From: CAZJJK01 sp964546285
GTDB taxonomy: Bacteria; Spirochaetota; Spirochaetia; Treponematales; Breznakiellaceae
Length of the DNA: 34,604 nucleotides
Direction of reading: 5' to 3'
Assembly (NCBI GenBank): GCA_964546285.1
Contig: CAZJJK010000023.1
Span: 1 to 34,604, forward strand
Made by a program: the position numbers and the translations under genes. This document shows, piece by piece, positions 1 through 8,880 of this stretch (its first letter is position 1; every line of letters begins with the position of its first letter). The notes below the pieces were generated by a model. It was not told the origin of the DNA. It made no database searches and saw only the letters and a program-made list of their open reading frames with translations.

Positions 1-20
1 TTCAACAGAATTGGCAGCAG

Positions 21-1991
21 TTAGTATTTGTCTCCGTTTTTAACCGTATTCCCATTTTTAGGCAGATCCAATTTAACATCCAGTCCCGCCATCGCTTTTG
101 ACGCTAATCGGACGCCGCTGGCCTTTAAGCCTTTTACGATATAATCCTGAGCCTTAAAGCTTTCCTTTGTAAGTTTCATCCTCGGTTTCGGAACATACCG
201 TACAACGAAAGTGAATTTTTCACGGGCGTCGATATGAAGCAGTTCACTCCCTTCTGGCAGCAAACTATATTCTTTATTGATAATCCAGCCCTCCACCCGA
301 CACCGTTTGATATAGGGATAAGCGCTCGTTTTGTCCTTATAGAGGACGGTAAAAACCGTTTTGGACAATTCATCCTTATCCGCGACGCCGCACCACCATA
401 CGCCTTTTCCAACAAAGGCCTTATCGGGAACATCAATGACGGAGAAGCTGCCTTCTGCCCTAAGGACTAACACACGGTCAAAAGGCGAAACCATCGCGAC
501 CAAATCACCCCCAGCGATCGTTGTTCCGAGATAACCGAATTCGGGATCATAGCGAAGAGCGATATCGGATTTAACGACTTCCTTAGCAGCTATTTTGTCA
601 AACTTGCCAACCTTAGTGCGCCTAACGCCCTTATTTAAATCCGGGTCAGCCTTGACACGCTGAATTATGCCATCCAGATAGCTGAGCGCGTATGCGTTTA
701 TGTTTTTTAGAAGCGATGCTATTTCTTTAAGCCGCGCTTCCATCTCCTTCATGTCGGCGCGAGCTTTATTTATATCATACAATGAAATACGTCTGATGGG
801 TATTTTTAATAAACGGTCAACATCTTCCGGTTTTACGCCGCTAGGACCTATTTCGGCTAAAAATGGCGTAAAACCATCAATCACCGCTGTCACGACCGTC
901 TCAGCGCTTTTCATTGTTTCTATTCTTTTGTAAATCCTTTCTTCGATAAAAATACGTTCCAGCGTCCTTTGACGCAATTTTTCCCTAAGTTCCCCTCTTT
1001 CCAATTCTAATTCTTTGGTCAATATAGAAACGAGCTGAGCGGCGTGATGCTTGATAACATCAGTAACGCTCATCAGCGAAGGCAGTCCGTCCTTTATCAC
1101 CAATAGATTAACGGCTATCGATTGCTCGCATTCCGTAAAAGCGAAAAGAGCGTCTACAGTCTCTTCCGAATATACGCCTCTGGCTAATTTTATCTCTATC
1201 TCAACCTTATCGCTTGTAAAGTCGCTGATTGCTTGAATTTTTACGCGCCCGGCTTTAGCCGCGGATTCAACGCTGGCGATCAAACTTTCTGTCGTTGAGC
1301 CATAGGGCAATTCCCGAATCAAAATTCGTTTAGGATCAGACACATCCAGTTTGGCTCTTACTAGGACTTTACCATTGCCATCCTTGTATTCCGAAACGTC
1401 TACCAAGCCCCCGGTGGGGAAATCAGGGTATAGTTTAAACGCTTTTCCCGCTAGACAGGATTTTTCCGCTTCCAGTATCTCCACCAGATTGTGCGGCAAT
1501 ATTCTAGTGGACATGCCGACGGCGATACCCTCCGCCCCTAAGGCTAAGACAGTCGGTATTTTTGCTGGAAAAGCCAGCGGCTCCTTATTGCGCCCATCGT
1601 ACGAATCCGCCATTGGGGTTAGTTTAGGGTTGTGTAACACTTCTTTGGCTAAGCTTGTGACGCGACATTCGATATATCGAGCGGCCGAGGCAGCGTCGCC
1701 AGTGTAGATATTTCCGAAATTACCCTGACAGTCAATGAATAAGTCCTTGTTGGCCAATACGACGAGAGCGTCACCGATGGAAGCGTCGCCATGTGGATGG
1801 TATTTCATGCAGGCGCCTACCACATTGGCGACTTTGTGAAATTTCCCGTCATCCATTTCAAACAAGGTATGCATTATTCGTCTCTGAACTGGCTTCAGTC
1901 CATCTTCCAGGTCAGGAATAGCCCTGTCCCGAATAACATACGAAGCGTATTCTAAAAAATTTTTATCAAAAAGCGCTTTTATATAAGACAT
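21..1991 (-). CDS. parC: DNA topoisomerase IV subunit A (ParC-type)
   Basis: Type IIA topoisomerase breakage-reunion subunit. With ParE it passes one duplex through another and would decatenate or relax chromosomal DNA. The N-terminal winged-helix and tower domains are clear: the YHPHGD loop is at about residues 64-69, and the catalytic Arg-Tyr pair falls at R105-Y106 in AARYIECR. At 656 residues it is much shorter than gyrase A because the C-terminal beta-pinwheel (about residues 480-640) is reduced, as in short spirochetal ParC proteins. That length and the pairing with parE favour topoisomerase IV over gyrase. The ATG is preceded by a GGAAAG ribosome site and lies 9 nt after the parE stop, so the two are co-transcribed. 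The residue matching the quinolone-contact serine of E. coli GyrA (S83) is alanine (A70), while the acidic partner is kept (D74). Family call is secure; ParC versus GyrA is inference. Confidence 0.93.
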   Translation of the reverse strand: MSYIKALFDKNFLEYASYVIRDRAIPDLEDGLKPVQRRIMHTLFEMDDGKFHKVANVVGACMKYHPHGDASIGDALVVLANKDLFIDCQGNFGNIYTGDAASAARYIECRVTSLAKEVLHNPKLTPMADSYDGRNKEPLAFPAKIPTVLALGAEGIAVGMSTRILPHNLVEILEAEKSCLAGKAFKLYPDFPTGGLVDVSEYKDGNGKVLVRAKLDVSDPKRILIRELPYGSTTESLIASVESAAKAGRVKIQAISDFTSDKVEIEIKLARGVYSEETVDALFAFTECEQSIAVNLLVIKDGLPSLMSVTDVIKHHAAQLVSILTKELELERGELREKLRQRTLERIFIEERIYKRIETMKSAETVVTAVIDGFTPFLAEIGPSGVKPEDVDRLLKIPIRRISLYDINKARADMKEMEARLKEIASLLKNINAYALSYLDGIIQRVKADPDLNKGVRRTKVGKFDKIAAKEVVKSDIALRYDPEFGYLGTTIAGGDLVAMVSPFDRVLVLRAEGSFSVIDVPDKAFVGKGVWWCGVADKDELSKTVFTVLYKDKTSAYPYIKRCRVEGWIINKEYSLLPEGSELLHIDAREKFTFVVRYVPKPRMKLTKESFKAQDYIVKGLKASGVRLASKAMAGLDVKLDLPKNGNTVKNGDKY

Positions 1992-2000
1992 GGACTTTCC

Positions 2001-3821
2001 TTACCGTTCGTTCACTAAATTGCGCATGATGTATTCACGCCGCTCCGGGGTATTCTTTCCCATATAAAATTCCAAAACTTGGGGAACCGCCTTTAGCGTT
2101 TGAATAGTAACCGGAACTAAGCGCATTTCAGGACCTATGAACTGCCCAAATTCTTTGGGGCTTATTTCTCCCAAACCCTTGAAACGGGTCACTTCCGAAG
2201 CTGAACCTAAGTCCGCTACTGCGGCGTCTCGTTCTTTATCGGTATAGCAATACCGTGTGGCCTGTTTAGTCCGTACCCTAAAAAGGGGCGTTTCTAAAAT
2301 AAATACCCTTCCGGCGCTTACCAATTCCTCAAAGAAGGACAGAAAAAATGTTAGAAGCAAATTACGGATATGGAAACCATCAAAATCGGCGTCGGTCGCG
2401 ATAACGATTTTAGCATAGCGCAGACCCTCTATATCGTTTTCAATGCCAAGGGCCATCATCATATTATAGAGTTCTTCGTTCTTATAGATAGCCGTACGCT
2501 TCTTACCGTACATATTCTCTACCTTGCCCCGCATGGCAAAGATGGCTTGGGTCATGACATCGCGCGATGACACCAAAGAGCCCGCGGCGGAATCACCCTC
2601 TGTCATAAAAATCAAGGACTCTTTTCCCTTTTCGCCGTCGTCAAGATGATATTTACAGTCCTTAAGTTTGGGAATTTTTAGGGCTATTTTTTTCGCGGCT
2701 TCTCTGGCTTCCTTCTTTACGATATTCAGCTCAGTCCGCAGTTTTTCATTAGCGATTATCTTTTTTTCTAGGTTCTTCGCTTCCTCCACGTTTTTATGGA
2801 GCCAATCCTCAACCGCGGAACGAGTTTCCTGAACTATCCAAGAGCGAATTTCCGCGTTTCCAAGTTTATTTTTAGTTTGGCTTTCAAATACGGGGTTAAG
2901 CAGCTTAACCGCCACCGCGGCGACCGTTCCTTCGCGCACATCCTCACTGCGATAATCTTTTTTAAAAAAGGCCTGAACGCCTTTCAGCAGGCCTTCTTTG
3001 AAGGCCGACAAGTGAGTACCGCCGTCGGAAGTGTATTGGCCATTGACAAAGGAAAAATATTCCTCGCCATACTCATTGGTATGCGTGAAAGAGAATTCAA
3101 GCCTCTCGCCGCGGTAATGAGACGACAAATATAAAGAGCTGGAGCCGGTTTCATCCTTTAATAAATCCAGTAGTCCATTCTCGCTCTTAAACTCATTCCC
3201 GTTAAATCTAAGCGTTAAGCCGGCGTTCAGATACGCGTAATTCCACAGACGCCTCTCAATAAACTCATCATTAAAAGCGAAGTCGCCAAAGATTTCCGAA
3301 TCCGGCGTGAATTCGACATAGGTGCCATCCTTAGCTTTTTCTTTCAGCTTTCCTTTTCTATTGGTTTTAATCTCGCCGCGTTCAAACACCGCTTCCGCGA
3401 ATTGATTGGATCGTATGGCGATAACACGAAAATGTGAGGACAAGGCGTTGACCGCTTTGGTCCCTACCCCATTCAGTCCAACCGAAAATTGAAAAACCTC
3501 ATCGTTATATTTCGCGCCGGTATTGATTATTGATACGCATTCCACAAGCTTGCCGAGGGGAATCCCGCGGCCATAGTCGCGGACCTTGACCAGTTTTTCC
3601 TTTACCTCAATATCTATCCGCTTACCGTTCCCCATAATAAATTCATCCACGGCGTTATCAATAACTTCTTTGAGCAAAATATAAATTCCATCGTCAACAT
3701 TAGTCCCATCGCCAAGCCGACCAATATACATACCGGTTCGTAAACGAATATGTTCCAATGACGATAAGGTTTTTATCTTTGATTCATCGTAAGCCGAGGC
3801 TGCTTTAGTATTTTTCGCCAT
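2001..3821 (-). CDS. parE: DNA topoisomerase IV subunit B (ParE-type)
   Basis: ATPase subunit that drives strand passage by the ParC subunit encoded just downstream. The GHKL ATP-binding fold shows EVIDNAVDE at 52-60, where E52 is the expected general base and N56 binds magnesium. It is followed by the GRGIP loop (about 84-88) and the GLNGVGTKAVNAL lid (about 115-127). The TOPRIM part has TEGDSAAGS (about 407-415) and DADFDGFHI (about 477-485), and the C-terminal tail has RFKGLGEI. Length (606 residues) suits ParE and excludes the long gammaproteobacterial GyrB type with its insert. There is no Shine-Dalgarno sequence before the ATG; instead a -10-like hexamer ends 6 nt upstream, so the message may be leaderless. 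parE is the first gene of the parE-parC unit. Confidence 0.95.
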   Translation of the reverse strand: MAKNTKAASAYDESKIKTLSSLEHIRLRTGMYIGRLGDGTNVDDGIYILLKEVIDNAVDEFIMGNGKRIDIEVKEKLVKVRDYGRGIPLGKLVECVSIINTGAKYNDEVFQFSVGLNGVGTKAVNALSSHFRVIAIRSNQFAEAVFERGEIKTNRKGKLKEKAKDGTYVEFTPDSEIFGDFAFNDEFIERRLWNYAYLNAGLTLRFNGNEFKSENGLLDLLKDETGSSSLYLSSHYRGERLEFSFTHTNEYGEEYFSFVNGQYTSDGGTHLSAFKEGLLKGVQAFFKKDYRSEDVREGTVAAVAVKLLNPVFESQTKNKLGNAEIRSWIVQETRSAVEDWLHKNVEEAKNLEKKIIANEKLRTELNIVKKEAREAAKKIALKIPKLKDCKYHLDDGEKGKESLIFMTEGDSAAGSLVSSRDVMTQAIFAMRGKVENMYGKKRTAIYKNEELYNMMMALGIENDIEGLRYAKIVIATDADFDGFHIRNLLLTFFLSFFEELVSAGRVFILETPLFRVRTKQATRYCYTDKERDAAVADLGSASEVTRFKGLGEISPKEFGQFIGPEMRLVPVTIQTLKAVPQVLEFYMGKNTPERREYIMRNLVNER

Positions 3822-3827
3822 GTTCTT

Positions 3828-3857
3828 ATAATAACACGTCAGACAAGGCTTTGGGAA
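3828..3857 (-). promoter_or_regulatory. parE promoter, predicted leaderless
   Basis: Reading the minus strand: a -35-like TTCCCA (4 of 6 consensus bases), an 18-nt spacer, -10 TATTAT (5 of 6), then exactly 6 nt (AAGAAC) to the parE ATG. Transcription would start at or next to the start codon. No purine-rich ribosome site lies in the gap. The weak -35 keeps confidence moderate. Confidence 0.5.
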
Positions 3858-3917
3858 CAGAGGCGGCTTATCTAAATATTCAAAAACCCGCTTTTGCCTC
3901 AGCTTCGCCGCACTACG

Positions 3918-5171
3918 TTATATAGCCCGCAAACGCGTTAATTTTTCTATCTCCGCTTGTTTTTCAGCGACTTTCGACAGACACAAGTCTTTTTCCTGTT
4001 GAGCTTGCTTAAGCTTATGGTCAATATCGTTCAGTTCTTTTTCCAAGCCCTTCAATTCCGCTTCCGCTTTATCAAGACTAAGTGACGCTTCCAAGCGTTC
4101 TATTTGACGCTTCGCCGTTTCGATGGATTCGTGGAAAGCCTTTATTTTTTCCACTAAAGCGGCGGCTTCACCCACTTTTAGTATATCCTTAAGCGTTATT
4201 TTCCGTTTCGCGCTGGATGGGTGTTTTGTCTTTTCGCCTTGATTAGCCAGACTTACTTCTTGCTCCGTTCCCGGCTCAGCGTCATGGCTCATATCGATAA
4301 GTAAAGTCATAGGAACCAGTGCGTCTTTGAAACCCGCCGCCCGCGCGCCAACTTCTTCAAAAAGCGTTTTTAAGCGTACTTGGTCTTCTTGCAAGCGCTT
4401 TTCAAGCCGAATCAAGGTCCGCCGTACATTGCCATCCTTGGTATCGGCTTCCAAGCCAAGGCGGAGCGTTGTCTCATCTTTTTTAAGATCATCAAGTCTT
4501 TGTTTTTGTTGTTCCATATCTTTTATATATTTTTTTAGTTTATCCCATGCGTCTCCGTCATTATGTTCTAAAGCTCCACGGAAAGCTCCATCATCGGAGT
4601 GAGCGGCGTGTTCCACATAGGTTTTTCCATAATCGGCATAGAGGTGACGCAACTCAGACAGACGAGCGTTTAAGCTTGTTCTAAGAACGGCTTTCCGCGC
4701 GGAACGACCGATACGAGCTAGAGCGCCTTCCATTGCCGTTTCTTCCTCAGCCGCGGCGATAGCGGTTTCAGTTTCCGCCATGCGATCAACAAGCGCTTGG
4801 TATCGGTGGACGAAAACATCACCGCCATCAAAAGCCGGGTATTCATTTTCTAGCGCTATTTTACCAACAGCGGCGTAATGCTCATCGGCATCGCGCCGTA
4901 ATAATTCTAAGCTTTTTTCGGCTAAACGCTGATCGCGGATATTCTCATCCAGTTGGTCCTTGCCGTCCATCAGCCGCCGCGTTACCATTTCCGAATCATC
5001 GATATCACGCAACAAACGCTGGTATTCAGCCGAGGCGTTTTCATAACCAGCTAGATAGTCGGGGCGTGATAATAAAAAGCGGCCAAGTTCTTCTGTCGCT
5101 TTTTCCATTTCTCTCCGGTACTCAGTGACGCGGAGGCGCAATTCAGCTATACTACGTTTACGTTCGTCCAT
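3918..5171 (-). CDS. Coiled-coil protein of unknown function
   Basis: I do not recognise this 417-residue protein. It has no signal peptide or membrane segment and is rich in charged residues and heptad-like leucine spacing: residues 1-120, about 205-270 and about 340-417 look like long coiled coils. A less helical, acidic linker (about 290-320) contains a short run with PGTEQEVSLANQGEKTKH. It is probably cytoplasmic and oligomeric, structural or scaffolding by inference only. It lies upstream of parE in the same direction with a 96-nt gap, but each gene has its own promoter candidate. It is divergent from the EF-G II gene, with interlocked promoters. The ATG lies 6 nt after a good -10 and has no ribosome site. 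Composition resembles its neighbours, so there is no sign of recent transfer. Confidence 0.8.
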   Translation of the reverse strand: MDERKRSIAELRLRVTEYRREMEKATEELGRFLLSRPDYLAGYENASAEYQRLLRDIDDSEMVTRRLMDGKDQLDENIRDQRLAEKSLELLRRDADEHYAAVGKIALENEYPAFDGGDVFVHRYQALVDRMAETETAIAAAEEETAMEGALARIGRSARKAVLRTSLNARLSELRHLYADYGKTYVEHAAHSDDGAFRGALEHNDGDAWDKLKKYIKDMEQQKQRLDDLKKDETTLRLGLEADTKDGNVRRTLIRLEKRLQEDQVRLKTLFEEVGARAAGFKDALVPMTLLIDMSHDAEPGTEQEVSLANQGEKTKHPSSAKRKITLKDILKVGEAAALVEKIKAFHESIETAKRQIERLEASLSLDKAEAELKGLEKELNDIDHKLKQAQQEKDLCLSKVAEKQAEIEKLTRLRAI

Positions 5172-5177
5172 GGTTCA

Positions 5178-5206
5178 ACTATACGCCTCGACAATTTTCT
5201 TGACAA
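5178..5206 (-). promoter_or_regulatory. Promoter of coiled-coil gene, predicted leaderless
   Basis: Minus strand: -35 TTGTCA (5 of 6), 17-nt spacer, -10 TATAGT (5 of 6), then 6 nt (TGAACC) to the ATG. Hexamers and spacing are near ideal, and there is no room for a ribosome site. The -35 shares bases 5201-5205 with the opposite-strand -35 of the EF-G II gene. Confidence 0.7.
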
Positions 5207-5228
5207 TCCTAGCGGACGGCCCCATCAT
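5200..5228 (+). promoter_or_regulatory. Promoter of the EF-G II gene
   Basis: -35 TTGACA (perfect) at 5200-5205, 17-nt spacer, -10 CATCAT (4 of 6) at 5223-5228. A normal leader follows with AAGGAG at 5245-5250, 7 nt before the ATG at 5258. The -35 overlaps the opposite-strand -35 of the divergent coiled-coil gene. Confidence 0.7.
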
Positions 5229-5257
5229 GGTAGGGCTTAAACACAAGGAGTCTCAAC

Positions 5258-7342
5258 ATGAGCTACACCACGGAGTCCATTAAAAACGTGTCTATCGCCG
5301 GCCACGGCGGTACCGGTAAAACCACGCTGCTTGAAAGGATCCTTTACGCCGCCGGTGTTATCACCAAAGCCGAGACGGTCGAATCCGGAAAAACTGTCAG
5401 CGACTCCACGCCGGAAGAAATTGAGCGAAAGATATCGATATACGCTTCGCAAAGTCATATCGATTGGAAAGGCAAGAAGATCAATTTTTTTGACACACCC
5501 GGTTCTTCCGATTTTGTCGGAGATGTCATATTAACATTCCGCGCCGCTGAATTAGCCCTGCTAACCGTGGACGGTCGTTCCGGTGTTCAGATTGAAACGG
5601 TTAAACTATGGCGCAATCTTGACGGCCGCGATAAGCCAAGGGCGATCTTCGTCAATAGGATGGATGACGAGCGTGGAGATTATTCCCGCGCTCTGGCTGA
5701 TATAAAAGAAAAACTCAAAGTAGATCCTCTTCCCATCAGTATCCCAATCGGTTCAGGCGCCGCTTATAAGGGCGTTGTTGATGTTATAACGAAAAAAGCT
5801 TACACGGCCTCGGCTGACAGCCCTGAAAAGCCTATTGATATACCTTCTGATATGGAGGATCAACTGGAAACGGCTCGCCAACGCTTAATGGAAGCGGCGG
5901 CGGAGGGTACAGATGAATTGATGGAAAAATATTTAGACAACGGCGAGTTGTCCGTGGAGGAAACCAATGCCGGTTTAATCCTAGCGCTGGCCGCCAATAA
6001 AATAGTCCCGGCCTTTTGCGGCGTTCCTTTGTTGAATTCCGGGATCACCCCGTTATTAGATTTTATCGCCGTGTCCGGTCCAGATCCGCGAAGCGCTGGC
6101 GATGTGGTTTTTGGCAGCGACAATACGGAACAGGCTGTTAGCATCGATCCTGATAAACCCTTAGCCGCCTTTATCCTTAAGACGGTATACGATCAATTTT
6201 CTGGCAAGCTTAGCTGGATTAAGGTTGTATGCGGTAAATTAAACGCCGATTCCGAAGTTATTAATGTCAGCGATAATAAAAAAGAGCGTATTGGGAAAAT
6301 TTATGTGGCGCAGGGTCGTAAATTAGAGGAAACCAACGAGCTTTACGCCGGCGATGTGGGTATAGTCTCTAAGGTAAGTAGCGCGAAGACGAATGACTCT
6401 CTATGTTCGCCTGACACTCCGCTTCATTTTATCCCGCTTCGCCTGCCCGCTCCCGTTCACGCGGTAGCCATAGAAGCGATCCAAAAGAAAGATGAAGATA
6501 AAATGGGCGAGTTTTTAGTGCGAGCGACCGAGGAGGACAAAACCTTCCGGTACGCTTTCAATGCCGAAACAAAAGAAGCGGTCATTTCTGGCATGGGAGA
6601 GCTCCAGGTTAACAATATTCTGGATAAGCTGAAGCATAATCAAAAAATTGAGGTACAAACACATCTACCTCGGGTAGCCTACCGCGAAACTATCGCCAAG
6701 AAGTCCGGCGCCGAATACACTCATAAAAAACAGACAGGCGGACATGGCCAATACGCTCGCGTCGTCCTTGAGATCGCTCCGCTCCCGCGCGGGGAAAACT
6801 ATAAATTCGTTAACGCTATTTTTGGAGGGTCAATTTCCAAGGGGTATATTCCCGGCGTTGAAAAAGGCATTCTTGAAGGCATGGCAAACGGTGTACTGGC
6901 CGGTTATCCCGTTGTTGACGTTGAGGTAAAAGTTGTTGACGGGAAAGAACACCCGGTGGATTCATCGGAATTGGCCTTTAAACTAGCCGCCCGTAACGCT
7001 TTCCGCGAATCAATGAAACAGGCTTCTCCATCACTCTTGGAACCGGTAATGAATCTAATCGTATATGTTGAGGATCAATACCTGGGAGATGTAATGTCTG
7101 ACCTTTCCAGCCGACGCGGGAAAATATTGGGCCAAAATATGCTGGGCGGTGGTATTACGGAGATTAAAGCGCAAGTGCCTCAGTCGGAATTATTGCGGTA
7201 TTCCATTGACCTAAGATCAATGACCAGCGGTACCGGTTCGTTTGAGGTTGAATTTGATCACTATTCGCCAATATCCGGTAAAACGGCTGATGATGTTATA
7301 AAGGCGGCTCAAGCCTTCCGTACTCACGAAAGTGAAGACTGA
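5258..7342 (+). CDS. Elongation factor G paralogue, EF-G II type
   Basis: Translational GTPase of the EF-G fold (694 residues, full length): G domain, domain II, then the III-V ribosome-contacting region, with YTHKKQTGGHGQYARV typical of domain IV. The P-loop is GHGGTGKTT (residues 15-23), not the GHIDAGKTT form of canonical EF-G. Switch I carries SDSTPEEIERKISI in place of the RGITI stretch. Both are marks of the EF-G II subfamily. Switch II is DTPGSSDF (79-86), so the position of the canonical GTPase histidine is serine. G4 is NRMD (133-136) instead of NKxD. It probably has a role other than bulk translocation, such as a specialised or recycling factor, with ordinary EF-G encoded elsewhere. 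A strong AAGGAG site sets the start. The gene is monocistronic, ending at structured DNA and a terminator. Confidence 0.9.
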   Translation: MSYTTESIKNVSIAGHGGTGKTTLLERILYAAGVITKAETVESGKTVSDSTPEEIERKISIYASQSHIDWKGKKINFFDTPGSSDFVGDVILTFRAAELALLTVDGRSGVQIETVKLWRNLDGRDKPRAIFVNRMDDERGDYSRALADIKEKLKVDPLPISIPIGSGAAYKGVVDVITKKAYTASADSPEKPIDIPSDMEDQLETARQRLMEAAAEGTDELMEKYLDNGELSVEETNAGLILALAANKIVPAFCGVPLLNSGITPLLDFIAVSGPDPRSAGDVVFGSDNTEQAVSIDPDKPLAAFILKTVYDQFSGKLSWIKVVCGKLNADSEVINVSDNKKERIGKIYVAQGRKLEETNELYAGDVGIVSKVSSAKTNDSLCSPDTPLHFIPLRLPAPVHAVAIEAIQKKDEDKMGEFLVRATEEDKTFRYAFNAETKEAVISGMGELQVNNILDKLKHNQKIEVQTHLPRVAYRETIAKKSGAEYTHKKQTGGHGQYARVVLEIAPLPRGENYKFVNAIFGGSISKGYIPGVEKGILEGMANGVLAGYPVVDVEVKVVDGKEHPVDSSELAFKLAARNAFRESMKQASPSLLEPVMNLIVYVEDQYLGDVMSDLSSRRGKILGQNMLGGGITEIKAQVPQSELLRYSIDLRSMTSGTGSFEVEFDHYSPISGKTADDVIKAAQAFRTHESED

Positions 7343-7343
7343 T

Positions 7344-7404
7344 ACCGTTTCGGACCGCGGCTAAGCGCCTAAACGGTCTAAAGGGAGAGAACCGCGGCTC
7401 CCTT
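7344..7404. repeat. Two inverted repeats after the EF-G II stop
   Basis: The first has arms ACCGTTT (7344-7350) and AAACGGT (7371-7377). The second has AAGGGAG (7381-7387) and CTCCCTT (7398-7404) around a 10-nt loop. Neither is followed by a T tract. The heptamer ACCGCGG occurs three times between 7345 and 7440. They may protect the 3' end of the message or help termination, but the role is unknown. Confidence 0.5.
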
Positions 7405-7452
7405 CGGTTTGTCTTATACAAGCTTACCGATACCGCGGTTAAAAAAGGGGGA

Positions 7453-7489
7453 CGGGTCCGGTGTTTTTACGCCGGACCCGATTTTTTTT
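7453..7489. terminator. Bidirectional intrinsic terminator
   Basis: A 12-bp stem (CGGGTCCGGTGT / ACGCCGGACCCG, one G-T pair) with a 4-nt loop spans 7453-7480. Eight T follow on the plus strand. Six A precede it (7441-7446) and read as a T tract on the minus strand. It should stop transcription of the EF-G II gene from the left and of gltA from the right. The gltA stop codon overlaps the plus-strand T tract. Confidence 0.88.
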
Positions 7490-8852
7490 AGCGCGTCCGA
7501 TCAAGCATTGGGGTATACGGCAACCTAGCTTGGACACATTTATACGCTGGCCTAATAATTCTTCCGCCGGAAATAATTTCTTCCATGCGATGCGCGCACC
7601 AGCCGGCGATGCGGCTAATAGCGAATAAGGGCGTGAACAATTCATCGGGAACACCGAGCAAACGGTAGACAAAGCCCGAATAAAAATCGACATTGGCGCA
7701 AATAGCTTTTTTAGAGCCTTTTACCCGCTTGAACACACCTGGAACCAAACGTTCAATCAATCGATATAATTGAAACTCATCACTCACACCCTTTTCCGCC
7801 GCTAAAGCGGCCGCCTTATCGCGCAATAAGCTGGCCCGCGGGTCAGAAAGGGTATAAACGGCATGGCCCTGCCCATAAATGAGGCCGCTACGATCATAAG
7901 CTTCGCCTTTTAGTATTTTAACAAGATACGCCGCCACCTCTTCCTCATCGTTCCAATTATGAACATTGGTTTTGATATCGTCCATCATACCGCTGACCTT
8001 AATGTTCGCGCCGCCATGTTTCGCGCCCTTAAGAGAACCGACGCCCGCGGCAATGGCTGAATACGTGTCCGTATCGGCGGAAGAAACCAAATGCACGGCA
8101 AAGGTGGAATTGTTTCCTCCGCCATGTTCGGCGTGAAGTATCAAAGCCAAATCCAAAAGCTCAGCTTCCAGCGGCGTATATTTTTGGTCAGGCCGGATTA
8201 AGGATAAAAATGTTTCGGCGGTGGAATACGACGGTTCAGGGGTATGAATGAATAAACTCTGCTTATCGTAATAATGTTTTTTCGCCATATAAGCGTAGGC
8301 GGCCATGGTAGGAAAGCGCGCTATTAAATCTATACACTGCCTTAAAACATTCTCAGGCTCCAAACTTTCCGGCTGAGGATCGTAGGCGTAACAAGTAAGC
8401 ACCGATCGCGCTAGTTTGTTCATAATATCCGGAGATGGCGCTTTCATTATCGCGTCTTCGGCGAAATTATCGGGAAGTTTCCTTCGCTGTCCAAGCAAGA
8501 CGCTGAAATCCTTAAGCTCGTCAGCTGTGGGAAGTTCGCCGAATAAAAGCAAGTATACCGTTTCCTCATAGCCAAAACGTTTTTCGTTCGCGGCCGCGCG
8601 CGTTAGGTCTTCCACATCGATGCCGCGATAATACAGTTTGCCATCCACCGCGATACGTTCGCCTTCGTCAATAATATAACCATGTACATCGCCTACTCTG
8701 GTTAGTCCAACAAGGACGCCTGTTCCATCGGCATTTCGTAGACCGCGTTTTACGTTGTATCGGGAATAAAGAGCCATCTCTATTTCATCGTTGGTTGATA
8801 TTCGCTGAATATATGAAGCGAGCTCCGTTTTATCGTCATTGATGAGCTTCAT
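7488..8852 (-). CDS. gltA: Citrate synthase
   Basis: Si-type citrate synthase, condensing acetyl-CoA with oxaloacetate to citrate. With the start at 8852 it is 454 residues. The catalytic triad is visible: the histidine in AKHGGAN (about H279), the histidine in GQGHAVYTLSDPRA (about H330) and the aspartate in NVDFYSGFVY (about D389). The LHAEHGGG segment lies before them. An in-frame ATG nine codons earlier exists (8879), but AGGAGGG lies just upstream of 8852, so the inner ATG is preferred. The gene is alone between a promoter with a palindromic operator candidate and a bidirectional terminator, so it is likely regulated individually. In a fermentative spirochete it may serve glutamate synthesis and not a full cycle (inference). 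Confidence 0.95.
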   Translation of the reverse strand: MKLINDDKTELASYIQRISTNDEIEMALYSRYNVKRGLRNADGTGVLVGLTRVGDVHGYIIDEGERIAVDGKLYYRGIDVEDLTRAAANEKRFGYEETVYLLLFGELPTADELKDFSVLLGQRRKLPDNFAEDAIMKAPSPDIMNKLARSVLTCYAYDPQPESLEPENVLRQCIDLIARFPTMAAYAYMAKKHYYDKQSLFIHTPEPSYSTAETFLSLIRPDQKYTPLEAELLDLALILHAEHGGGNNSTFAVHLVSSADTDTYSAIAAGVGSLKGAKHGGANIKVSGMMDDIKTNVHNWNDEEEVAAYLVKILKGEAYDRSGLIYGQGHAVYTLSDPRASLLRDKAAALAAEKGVSDEFQLYRLIERLVPGVFKRVKGSKKAICANVDFYSGFVYRLLGVPDELFTPLFAISRIAGWCAHRMEEIISGGRIIRPAYKCVQARLPYTPMLDRTR

Positions 8853-8880
8853 ACGCCCTCCTCTTGTATAAATATGCATG

